From: a virus
Reading direction: 5' to 3' (one strand)
Virus record (IMG/VR): IMGVR_UViG_3300034095_000587
Location: 1 to 20,123 of that record
Length of the DNA: 20,123 nucleotides
The notes beneath the pieces are model-generated. The model saw only the letters and a list, made by a program, of their open reading frames with translations. It made no database searches and had not been told where the DNA came from. The translations under genes were made by a program, and so were the position numbers. This document shows, in pieces, positions 1 through 4,099 of the stretch (positions are counted from its first letter, which is position 1; each line of letters opens with the position of its first letter).

Positions 1-75
1 ATTTTGTTGGGGAGTACCGCCCGCCCCCGCCTGCAATTCAACAAGGGGGGGTCGTCGTGCCTGCGGTCTGACCAG

Positions 76-119
76 TTATGCACAGCCTAACCCTGCCTGT
101 GGATAAAGCCTGTGGATAA
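76..119. other. Cluster of three DnaA-box-like 9-mers; candidate replication origin
   Basis: Two perfect copies of TGTGGATAA (98-106 and 111-119), the reverse complement of the consensus DnaA box TTATCCACA, lie 13 bp apart in the same orientation. A third copy in the opposite orientation, TTATGCACA (76-84), differs at one base. Three such 9-mers in 44 bp of non-coding DNA is unlikely by chance. Host DnaA binding and origin function are inferred. No clear AT-rich unwinding element is obvious beside them, apart from the A-rich stretch at 121-132. Confidence 0.6.
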
Positions 120-164
120 GTTTAAGAAAAAAGCGGGGGGCTGACTCTACTTTGGGCAGACCCA

Positions 165-214
165 AACAGATGTTCGACTCCCATTCAATAACCCCCAACC
201 GAACAGTTGTTCGA
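165..214. promoter_or_regulatory. Two LexA (SOS / Cheo-box) operator-like palindromes
   Basis: Positions 200-213 read CGAACAGTTGTTCG, an exact GAAC-N4-GTTC palindrome, the core of the SOS box bound by LexA in Gram-positive bacteria and Actinobacteria. Positions 165-177 carry a near copy (AACAGATGTTCGA) with the same right half and one weakened base on the left. The two centres are about 37 bp apart. This suggests control by host LexA, or by a phage repressor with the same specificity. No promoter -35/-10 pair could be assigned with confidence next to them. Confidence 0.55.
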
Positions 215-299
215 TACCAATAGACCCGTTGGCACAATCCAACGACCAACCAACCGACCCCAAACTCCTCCAATCTGTGGCACTTACCCACCCCGAAAA

Positions 300-333
300 G
301 CCCACGAACTGATCCGAACTAGTGACCTCCCAC
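300..333 (-). other. tRNA 3'-end-like segment, possible attachment-site core
   Basis: Read on the minus strand, this stretch resembles the variable loop plus T-arm of a tRNA: AGGTC followed by ACTAG, TTCGGAT and a G-rich acceptor-like end. Only about three of five T-stem pairs form, and no matching 5' half or anticodon arm is found upstream, so it is not a functional tRNA. Phage attP cores often copy the 3' end of a host tRNA gene and the phage does encode a tyrosine recombinase, but that gene is about 16 kb away, so the assignment is weak. Confidence 0.2.
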
Positions 334-420
334 GCTGAGCTGAACCTGCCACCGGTTTTTAGCTGGCCGCCTGGTTTGCCTCCAGCTCGTTAAAGTCAGG
401 CTCTAAATAGATCAAAACCG

Positions 421-486
421 CCCACCTAATGGGTGAGCCTCCTGCCCCTTTTCGTGGTATCGTAATCCTGTGGGCAACCGCTCACC
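421..486 (+). promoter_or_regulatory. Structured leader upstream of the first small gene
   Basis: GGTGAGC (432-438) is exactly complementary to GCTCACC (480-486), and inside it TGCCC (443-447) pairs with GGGCA (472-476), giving a long interrupted hairpin that ends just before the GAAAGGG Shine-Dalgarno of the gene at 506. The 5' flank CCCACC (421-426) can pair with GGGTG (431-435) instead, so the two folds exclude each other. It matches no riboswitch class I recognise. It may act as a cis-regulatory RNA; this is inference. Confidence 0.4.
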
Positions 487-505
487 ATTTGAAAGGGTTA
501 AACAA

Positions 506-628
506 ATGGAAAGTAATGAATGTCCAAAGTGCAAAACAGAAATGCACACCAATTCCATTATTGGAAAAAGGCCTTGGAAAAAATATCAAGAATGTCCAAA
601 GTGTAATTTCAAAACGGCGGCCAAGTAA
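506..628 (+). CDS. Small zinc-ribbon protein (40 aa)
   Basis: This 40-residue protein has two CPKC knuckles, near residues 6-9 and 30-33, the usual four-cysteine arrangement of a zinc ribbon. The rest is basic (several Lys, plus Arg-Pro-Trp). The start ATG follows a GAAAGGG Shine-Dalgarno by eight bases. The stop overlaps the ATG of the next gene by one base (TAATG), showing translational coupling. Small zinc ribbons of this kind are common in phage early regions; a nucleic-acid or protein contact role is plausible but cannot be specified. A longer open frame at 429-659 overlaps it in another frame and is judged a shadow. Confidence 0.65.
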   Translation: MESNECPKCKTEMHTNSIIGKRPWKKYQECPKCNFKTAAK

Positions 629-801
629 TGGAACAACACACACGCGACGCACTCAATAAAGAAATGATGGAAGATTTCTCAAATGTAATTGCAAAGCATT
701 TTCCACATTTTGATTACAGAAACATTGAAGAACAAACTTGGTCTTTTCTTGTTTTATTTACTGAAGAGTTAATCCACCAACTAGGAAAGGAAACAAAATA
801 A
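628..801 (+). CDS. Hypothetical small acidic protein (57 aa)
   Basis: I recognise no family. The protein is His- and acid-rich in the first half (MEQHTRDAL..., with KHFPHF near residues 23-28) and probably helical at the end (FLVLFTEELIHQL). It starts on the last base of the preceding stop codon and ends on the first base of the next start codon, so it sits in a tight coupled array with genes at 506 and 801. That packing, rather than similarity, is the main evidence that it is real. Confidence 0.55.
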   Translation: MEQHTRDALNKEMMEDFSNVIAKHFPHFDYRNIEEQTWSFLVLFTEELIHQLGKETK

Positions 802-995
802 TGAAAATAGCTGAAATCAAAGTAAAAAGTATTGCGCCATATGGAAAAGGTTTTCAGGTCAATGCTTTCATTGACGGCGTAGAAAGTGAAATGACCTTTT
901 ACGGATACACCAAGAAAGACGCTATCCAAGAAGCAAAAAAGCGCATTGAAAAGGATGGACGCTTACCTCACGAACCATACAAGGGAGGCAACTAA
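801..995 (+). CDS. Hypothetical small protein (64 aa)
   Basis: A beta-rich N-terminal half (MKIAEIKVKSI...GFQVNAFIDG) is followed by a helix (KKDAIQEAKKRIEKDG). The pattern of two or three strands then an amphipathic helix resembles many small phage proteins and integrase arm-binding-like folds, but no specific family is recognised. AGGAAAGGA upstream is a good Shine-Dalgarno. The stop TAATG overlaps the next start by one base. Confidence 0.6.
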   Translation: MKIAEIKVKSIAPYGKGFQVNAFIDGVESEMTFYGYTKKDAIQEAKKRIEKDGRLPHEPYKGGN

Positions 996-1186
996 TGACA
1001 ACACTTACAAACTACAAAGGCCGTGTTTGGACTTGCGACGAGCACCACAAAGAGATTGAAGCCCTAATCATTACAGGACTAACAAAAGAGGCCAATGCTT
1101 TTGTTAATTCACTCAACCCAAAGAAGGGCAACTCCTGCAAAGAGTGCGCCCGCCTTTATGAAGACACCCCACCCTGCAACCGCTAG
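995..1186 (+). CDS. Hypothetical small Cys/His-rich protein (63 aa)
   Basis: The protein contains C14, H17/H18, C48, C51 and C61, so a small zinc-binding module (CDEHH ... CKEC) is possible. No family is recognised. It follows the GGAGG Shine-Dalgarno carried at the end of the previous gene. Its TAG stop codon is unusual in that its final G is also the first base of the hammerhead ribozyme at 1186, so translation termination and the ribozyme core are physically linked on the mRNA. Confidence 0.6.
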   Translation: MTTLTNYKGRVWTCDEHHKEIEALIITGLTKEANAFVNSLNPKKGNSCKECARLYEDTPPCNR

Positions 1187-1235
1187 GCCGAAACCCCTTC
1201 GGGGGTCGTGGCGTAATTCGTCACCTGATGAGGCC
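1186..1235 (+). ncRNA. Type II hammerhead ribozyme, copy 1
   Basis: All parts of a hammerhead are present in type II order (stem II open). GGCC 1186-1189 pairs with GGCC 1232-1235 (stem II). GAA 1190-1192 is the G12-A13-A14 core. A1193 plus CCCC pairs with GGGG plus U1206 (stem III) across a UUCG tetraloop. GUC (1205-1207) is the cleavage triplet. GTGGCG 1208-1213 pairs with CGTCAC 1219-1224 (stem I, one G-U) across a 5-nt loop. CTGATGA 1225-1231 is the conserved C3-A9 core. Predicted cleavage lies between 1207 and 1208. It sits between two small genes, starting on the last base of the upstream stop codon. A second copy lies at 1478. Activity is inferred from the complete core. Confidence 0.92.
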
Positions 1236-1240
1236 ATCAG
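1225..1240 (+). promoter_or_regulatory. Alternative hairpin that would sequester the ribozyme core
   Basis: CTGATG (1225-1230), part of the hammerhead core, is exactly complementary to CATCAG (1235-1240) with a 4-nt AGGC loop. This 6-bp hairpin cannot form at the same time as the active ribozyme fold. It lies just upstream of the GAAAGGG Shine-Dalgarno of the next gene. The second ribozyme has only a 3-bp equivalent. Confidence 0.4.
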
Positions 1241-1259
1241 ATACTGAAAGGGTTAAGAA

Positions 1260-1478
1260 ATGATCATCGCAATTTGTGACGGAACTGCCGAAACAATCTA
1301 TGCAACTGCACCAACAGAAGATGAAGCCAAGGCAGCACTATGGGAATTAGTCCATCAGTTCCTCTATAAATCCAATGCGGTCGAAACTGCCTATTATTCA
1401 GCGACAGAGTTAGAAGATTACTTTGGATGCGTCGTTATAAACACAGAGGAAAACCCTGCAGGATTTCTTCGAGGATAG
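1260..1478 (+). CDS. Hypothetical protein (72 aa) lying between two hammerhead ribozymes
   Basis: The protein begins MIIAICDGTAETIYATAPTEDEAKAALWELVHQFL, a beta-hairpin followed by a helix, and ends with an acidic segment and FLRG. I recognise no family. The start follows a GAAAGGGTTAAGAA Shine-Dalgarno region. The gene is bracketed by hammerhead ribozymes whose predicted cleavage sites (1207/1208 and 1501/1502) lie outside both start and stop, so its whole reading frame and Shine-Dalgarno would be released as one monocistronic RNA. The TAG stop again shares its G with the downstream ribozyme. Confidence 0.7.
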   Translation: MIIAICDGTAETIYATAPTEDEAKAALWELVHQFLYKSNAVETAYYSATELEDYFGCVVINTEENPAGFLRG

Positions 1479-1529
1479 GCCGAAACTCCCGAAAGGGAGT
1501 CCAACTGTGAGGCAGTTGCTGACGAGGCC
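1478..1529 (+). ncRNA. Type II hammerhead ribozyme, copy 2
   Basis: Same architecture as the copy at 1186 but with different stems. GGCC 1478-1481 pairs with GGCC 1526-1529 (stem II). GAA 1482-1484. ACTCCC 1485-1490 pairs with GGGAGT 1495-1500 across a GAAA tetraloop (stem III). GUC 1499-1501 is the cleavage triplet. CAACTG 1502-1507 pairs with CAGTTG 1513-1518 across a 5-nt loop (stem I). CTGACGA 1519-1525 is the core, differing only at the non-conserved position 7. Predicted cleavage lies between 1501 and 1502. Stem I and III sequences differ from copy 1 while pairing is kept, which is covariation-type support that structure is under selection. Confidence 0.93.
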
Positions 1530-1601
1530 AGATCTTTTGAAGCTTTGTTTGAAGATAGGGGAGACTCCCCCATTGATCGAAACTAGAGAAAAGGGTAAAG
1601 A
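1530..1601 (+). promoter_or_regulatory. Leader between ribozyme 2 and the next gene
   Basis: This untranslated stretch holds a short hairpin (GGGGA 1559-1563 with TCCCC, 3-nt loop) and an AAAAGGG Shine-Dalgarno about 6 bases before the ATG at 1602. A GATCGAAAC near 1574 resembles the 5' part of another hammerhead, but no matching core or stem I follows it. After cleavage at 1501 the downstream mRNA would begin with stem I of ribozyme 2 and then this leader. Confidence 0.4.
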
Positions 1602-1820
1602 ATGTTAATCAAAGTTAATGCACAGAATGACACGAATGGAAATCCTCGACGAGGTTGGATCCGCTACGACTTAGACGGCCGCTTTCTAGGTTTTTATCCT
1701 GAAGGCTACGACGACGGGGGCGAAACCCTGAGAAAACTTAAGGCTGAAGAGGGCGAGGGTTACCCGTCCATCAACATCACCCCGAAAGAATACAAGCGAC
1801 TTAAAGGGCTGGTGGCATAA
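1602..1820 (+). CDS. Hypothetical protein (72 aa)
   Basis: The protein starts MLIKVNAQNDTNGNPRRGWI and has a strand-rich first half with GRFLGFYPEGYDDG, then a helix (ETLRKLKAEEGEG) and a basic end (KEYKRLKGLVA). No family is recognised. It is the first gene downstream of the second hammerhead, so its mRNA 5' end would be created by that cleavage. The TAA stop is directly followed by the ATG of the next gene. Confidence 0.65.
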   Translation: MLIKVNAQNDTNGNPRRGWIRYDLDGRFLGFYPEGYDDGGETLRKLKAEEGEGYPSINITPKEYKRLKGLVA

Positions 1821-1991
1821 ATGAGAAGCCTGACCCCTCGCGGGTGGCTGGTGCTGGTTGTTGTTGGTCTGTTGGCCTTGTGGCTGCTTTGGAAGCTTTC
1901 CGCCTGCCTTTGGTGGGTGGGTGTGGGAGAGGAAGAGGCCGACTTCTTGGGTTGGTGTTGGGGAACAATGGCCGAATGCGTGAAGCTTTAG
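1821..1991 (+). CDS. Small single-pass membrane protein (56 aa)
   Basis: The N-terminus is MRSLTPRGWLVLVVVGLLAL, a positively charged start followed by one strongly hydrophobic helix (about residues 9-26), then a Trp/Cys-rich, acidic tail (ADFLGWCWGTMAECVKL). Short proteins beginning with this type of Arg-rich, Gly-Trp-Leu-Val membrane anchor are common in actinobacteriophages; their function is not known. It abuts the preceding stop with no gap. The DNA is unusually rich in G and T compared with its neighbours, reflecting the Leu/Val/Trp content. Confidence 0.65.
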   Translation: MRSLTPRGWLVLVVVGLLALWLLWKLSACLWWVGVGEEEADFLGWCWGTMAECVKL

Positions 1992-2096
1992 AGGCGAACT
2001 ATCGCCCACCAGGGAAAGCGGTGGGCGGTGGTCTGTTGCTAAATGGCGATAGAGGGAGAGGGCGAGAGCCGTCACCAATAAGAAAGGGTGGAAGTT
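1992..2096 (+). promoter_or_regulatory. Structured intergenic RNA with two mutually exclusive stems
   Basis: CGCCCACC (2003-2010) and GGTGGGCG (2020-2027) form an uninterrupted 8-bp hairpin with a 9-nt loop. CTATCGCC (1999-2006) is also exactly complementary to GGCGATAG (2045-2052), sharing the bases CGCC, so the two 8-bp stems cannot coexist. There is no U-run, so it is not a simple terminator. The Shine-Dalgarno GAAAGGGTGG for the next gene lies about 30 bases downstream. It fits no ribozyme or riboswitch class I could confirm. Confidence 0.4.
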
Positions 2097-2342
2097 ATGA
2101 AAGTAAGCGAGTTAATTAGTCAATTAGGCAGTTATGACCCTGATCAAGAGTTATTAGTAGCCTATTGGGATAAAGAGTTTGTCGAGACATCTTTCGATAG
2201 TGATGAAAGTGTAAAGATAACTGATGAGTTATGGTCAGAGGCTATTGCTAAGGCTAGTAAAGCTGAATACTGGCAGAGTTGCGGTTCAGAGGAGATATGC
2301 GATCAAGTGAGGCAGTTATTAAAAGAGGGAGAGGTAGCATAA
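2097..2342 (+). CDS. Hypothetical protein, short MKVSELISQL-type phage protein (81 aa)
   Basis: The N-terminus MKVSELISQLGSYDPDQELLVAYWD matches a pattern often seen in phage and prophage proteins: a helix ending in a DPD turn, then a strand. Function is unknown. ATG 2097 is preferred over GTG 2088 because it follows GAAAGGGTGG at the normal distance. The protein is acidic and ends in EGEVA, encoded by the recurrent junction sequence that also supplies the Shine-Dalgarno of the next gene. The stop TAATG overlaps that start by one base. Confidence 0.65.
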   Translation: MKVSELISQLGSYDPDQELLVAYWDKEFVETSFDSDESVKITDELWSEAIAKASKAEYWQSCGSEEICDQVRQLLKEGEVA

Positions 2343-2485
2343 TGCTAAAGGATACCGTAATAAATGAACTGGCAACTGTGCGACAAGAGATAGAGAGCGA
2401 TAACGACCAAGAGAGAGCCTTGCTAGAGGGTTGGGAGAAGGCTTTACTGTGGGTATTACGAAAGATAGAGAGTGAGGTAGCGTAA
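2342..2485 (+). CDS. Hypothetical helical protein (47 aa)
   Basis: The start at 2342 is chosen because it overlaps the previous stop (TAATG) and is preceded by GAGAGGTAG. The protein (MLKDTVINELATVRQEIESD...) is predicted to be almost entirely helical, possibly a short coiled coil, and ends ESEVA. No family is recognised. It sits in a series of short coupled genes. Confidence 0.55.
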   Translation: MLKDTVINELATVRQEIESDNDQERALLEGWEKALLWVLRKIESEVA

Positions 2486-2727
2486 TGAAAGTAAAATGCT
2501 TAAAGCAAGAGATAGATAGTTGGAGTCGGATAATAGAGATAGAGGTAGAGGGCAACACTTACAGAGCTATATTTGGGTGGGATATTTGGGATGGATATGA
2601 ATTGAAGTTCCAAGATGCCAATGAAAAAGATATTGAGTGGCCTAAGTGGGCAGATGATTACGACAACCCTATAGATCTATATGGTGAGCTTGAGCATATG
2701 TCTGATGAGAGCCAGGTAACCAAATGA
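2485..2727 (+). CDS. Hypothetical acidic protein (80 aa)
   Basis: The protein is acidic and aromatic-rich (GWDIWDGYELKF, EWPKWADDYDNP), with a beta-rich N-terminal part. No family is recognised. It begins on the final A of the previous stop codon after GAGGTAGCG and overlaps the next gene by four bases (ATGA). Confidence 0.6.
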   Translation: MKVKCLKQEIDSWSRIIEIEVEGNTYRAIFGWDIWDGYELKFQDANEKDIEWPKWADDYDNPIDLYGELEHMSDESQVTK

Positions 2728-2855
2728 ACAAGTGCAAAGGGTGTGGGATGTCAATGTGGTTAGAGGGCAAGATAGATGACAACATCCCACTATGTCACGC
2801 CTGTTATCAGGATAATGAACTACGCATTAAATACACAGAGGGAGAGGTAGCGTAA
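2724..2855 (+). CDS. Small zinc-ribbon protein (43 aa)
   Basis: CKGC (residues 4-7) and CHAC (24-27) form a compact four-cysteine zinc ribbon in a 43-residue protein that ends EGEVA. The ATG overlaps the preceding TGA (ATGA). Such minimal ribbons are frequent in phage early operons. The substrate or partner cannot be inferred. Confidence 0.6.
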   Translation: MNKCKGCGMSMWLEGKIDDNIPLCHACYQDNELRIKYTEGEVA

Positions 2856-3058
2856 TGGACACAATGGACATACTACGCGCCCTAAGTACGGAGGCGAGAG
2901 AGTGTGAGCTATGCGGATCTGGCAGCTGGCGCATACTACACGCGGGAGATGAGAGTAATTGCGAGTGTGAAGGAGAGTGCTTGCGCGTATGCGATAACCC
3001 GTTGCTAGAGGACGGGTGTGACGGAGTGGCAATTCTAATTGAGAGAAAGGGAAAGTAA
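2855..3058 (+). CDS. Cysteine-rich small protein (67 aa)
   Basis: Cysteines cluster as CELC (residues 17-20), CEC/C (36-42), C46 and C54, enough for one or two zinc sites. The protein is acidic with a short N-terminal helix (MDTMDILRALSTEA). No family is recognised. It starts in the recurrent GAGGGAGAGGTAGCGTAATG junction. Confidence 0.55.
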   Translation: MDTMDILRALSTEARECELCGSGSWRILHAGDESNCECEGECLRVCDNPLLEDGCDGVAILIERKGK

Positions 3059-3223
3059 ATGAAAGATAAATGGCTAGTAACACTAGAGATAGATACCTAT
3101 GACGGCGACCCTAAAGATTGGGATTGGGAGAAGCTATCTACGGGATCAGATGTAATCAAGATAATCAGTAGCGACTTCAAGGGTCGAGTACATCCAACAA
3201 GCGAGGGAGAGAGTAATGAATGA
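3059..3223 (+). CDS. Hypothetical small protein (54 aa)
   Basis: The protein begins MKDKWLVTLEIDTYDGDPKDWDWEKL: an edge strand, then an acidic Trp-rich loop and a helix-strand. No family is recognised. Its ATG directly follows the previous stop with GAAAGGGAAAG as Shine-Dalgarno, and its end overlaps the next gene by eight bases. Confidence 0.55.
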   Translation: MKDKWLVTLEIDTYDGDPKDWDWEKLSTGSDVIKIISSDFKGRVHPTSEGESNE

Positions 3224-3374
3224 AGAGTACCTACGGGCTAAGGCTAACCTGTGCCTTAACCAAGCTGAGATAGATCTAAAGCAAGAGGAGATAGCCAGGG
3301 CTATTAAGAATCTAGAGCGTGCCAATAGTGCGCTATCGCGCTTGTTCGGATTAGAGGGAGAGGCTAATGACTAA
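3216..3374 (+). CDS. Hypothetical coiled-coil-like protein (52 aa)
   Basis: The sequence is almost all helix-forming, with heptad-like spacing of Leu/Ile (AEIDLKQEEIARAIKNLERA). It starts inside the previous gene after GAGGGAGAGAG and overlaps the next gene by eight bases. No family is recognised. Confidence 0.5.
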   Translation: MNEEYLRAKANLCLNQAEIDLKQEEIARAIKNLERANSALSRLFGLEGEAND

Positions 3375-3495
3375 GCGAGTGATAACTGCTGAGGTAGATC
3401 AGCAATGGTTCGATATGTTAGGTCAGCTTACCCGTCACCAAGACGGGTTCGTATGGATTAAAGTGCAGGAGAAGGGGGAGAAAGAGAGTGAGTAA
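3367..3495 (+). CDS. Hypothetical small protein (42 aa)
   Basis: A 42-residue protein (MTKRVITAEVDQQWFDML...) with a short strand, a helix and a charged tail. No family is recognised. The start overlaps the preceding gene and uses the GAGGGAGAG Shine-Dalgarno within it. The end overlaps the next start by eight bases. Confidence 0.5.
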   Translation: MTKRVITAEVDQQWFDMLGQLTRHQDGFVWIKVQEKGEKESE

Positions 3496-3730
3496 TATCT
3501 ACACCATACACCCGAAGAAGTCTTCATTGATCCTACTTTATGAGGTAGTGGATGAGGACGGCAGAGCTGAATGGGGCGGCCATAGTGCTGAGCATTGTAT
3601 GCAATGGCTTAGCCTTGCACCTACCGGCTCTCGCGTACTGGTATCTGGGTGGGAGAGCGATGAAGAGGACGCTCACTTAGTAGGCCAGAGCCTCGACATC
3701 ACCGACATCATCAAGGCGGCAAGTCTATGA
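3488..3730 (+). CDS. Hypothetical protein, GTG start (80 aa)
   Basis: GTG 3488 is the start that keeps the overlap pattern and follows GGGGGAGAAAGA. The protein is strand-rich (SSLILLYEVVDEDG, SRVLVSGWES) with a central helix HSAEHCMQWL, and ends DITDIIKAASL. No family is recognised. It overlaps the next gene by four bases (ATGA). Confidence 0.55.
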   Translation: MSNIYTIHPKKSSLILLYEVVDEDGRAEWGGHSAEHCMQWLSLAPTGSRVLVSGWESDEEDAHLVGQSLDITDIIKAASL

Positions 3731-3807
3731 GCTTGGTATTAGGTCTAATAATAGTAATGCTGGTAGCCTATGTGCTTATAGTGTGGGAGGACAATATCAA
3801 TGGATAG
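3727..3807 (+). CDS. Very short membrane peptide (26 aa)
   Basis: The 26-residue product is a single hydrophobic helix (about residues 3-19) with an acidic C-terminal tail. It is joined by ATGA overlap to the gene before and by an 8-base overlap to the gene after, which is the main support. Function is unknown. It is too short for homology-based calling. Confidence 0.45.
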   Translation: MSLVLGLIIVMLVAYVLIVWEDNING

Positions 3808-4099
3808 CGAGATTACCCGCCGTTTGGAAACGGCTAAAAGAAAAGCAGTACGAGACAGGAACTACCGAAGAGCTAGAGATAGAGCATTGGTTCGCCTTGC
3901 TCATTTATATCCCGATACATACAAGCAACTGCTTGAGATTGAGAAGGCATTTGATGAGCAAGAAGGTAAAAAGTGGATTGGTATTGACGGCCTTACTAAC
4001 CTTAGTGTTGGTACTCATACCAGAGCGAACGGGACACCCCCATTTGGAGATCCCGCAGATGCAGGCGAGGACGAAGGCAACGATGGAGGAGAAGCGTGA
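3800..4099 (+). CDS. Hypothetical basic protein (99 aa), phage RRARDRAL-type
   Basis: The first half is highly basic and helical (RRARDRALVRLAHLYPDTYKQLLEIEKAF), a pattern I associate with short conserved actinobacteriophage proteins of unknown role. The C-terminal third is Gly/Asp/Pro-rich and probably disordered. The start overlaps the preceding gene. Its last 146 bases also encode, in another frame, the signal peptide and linker of the transglycosylase-like gene at 3954. Confidence 0.6.
   Translation: MDSEITRRLETAKRKAVRDRNYRRARDRALVRLAHLYPDTYKQLLEIEKAFDEQEGKKWIGIDGLTNLSVGTHTRANGTPPFGDPADAGEDEGNDGGEA

Larger units (their letters stand above)
1..505. other. Intergenic control region with replication and regulatory sites
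   Basis: No convincing protein gene is visible here. The only longer open frame (76-291, minus) runs through the DnaA-like and LexA-like boxes and has no recognisable protein features. The region holds a cluster of DnaA-box-like 9-mers (76-119), two LexA/SOS-type palindromes (165-214), a tRNA-3'-end-like segment (300-333, minus sense) and a foldable leader directly upstream of the first small gene (421-486). G-rich runs occur at about 45-51 and 134-140. The mix of sites is what one would expect of a phage origin or control region; its role is inferred. Confidence 0.6.

Noticed and set aside
76-291. Minus-strand 71-codon open frame
   Set aside because: It runs through the DnaA-like and LexA-like boxes, has no Shine-Dalgarno or family-like residues, and is best read as a shadow of non-coding DNA.
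300-400. Functional tRNA gene on the minus strand
   Set aside because: Only a T-arm-like 3' part is seen; no anticodon arm, D-arm or acceptor partner can be drawn.
1530-1600. Possible third hammerhead using GATCGAAAC near 1574
   Set aside because: There is no stem III, cleavage triplet or stem I after it, and the GATC pairing to 1531-1534 would leave GGCCA unpaired.
1991-2055. HDV-like ribozyme suggested by TGCTAAATGGCGATAG
   Set aside because: No P1 helix could be formed from the bases upstream of the supposed P2 strand, so the pseudoknot is missing.
1844-2119. 91-codon plus-strand frame over the small membrane gene
   Set aside because: It is Gly/Arg-rich, spans the structured RNA at 1999-2052 and lacks a Shine-Dalgarno; the membrane-protein frame at 1821 abuts the previous stop and is more credible.
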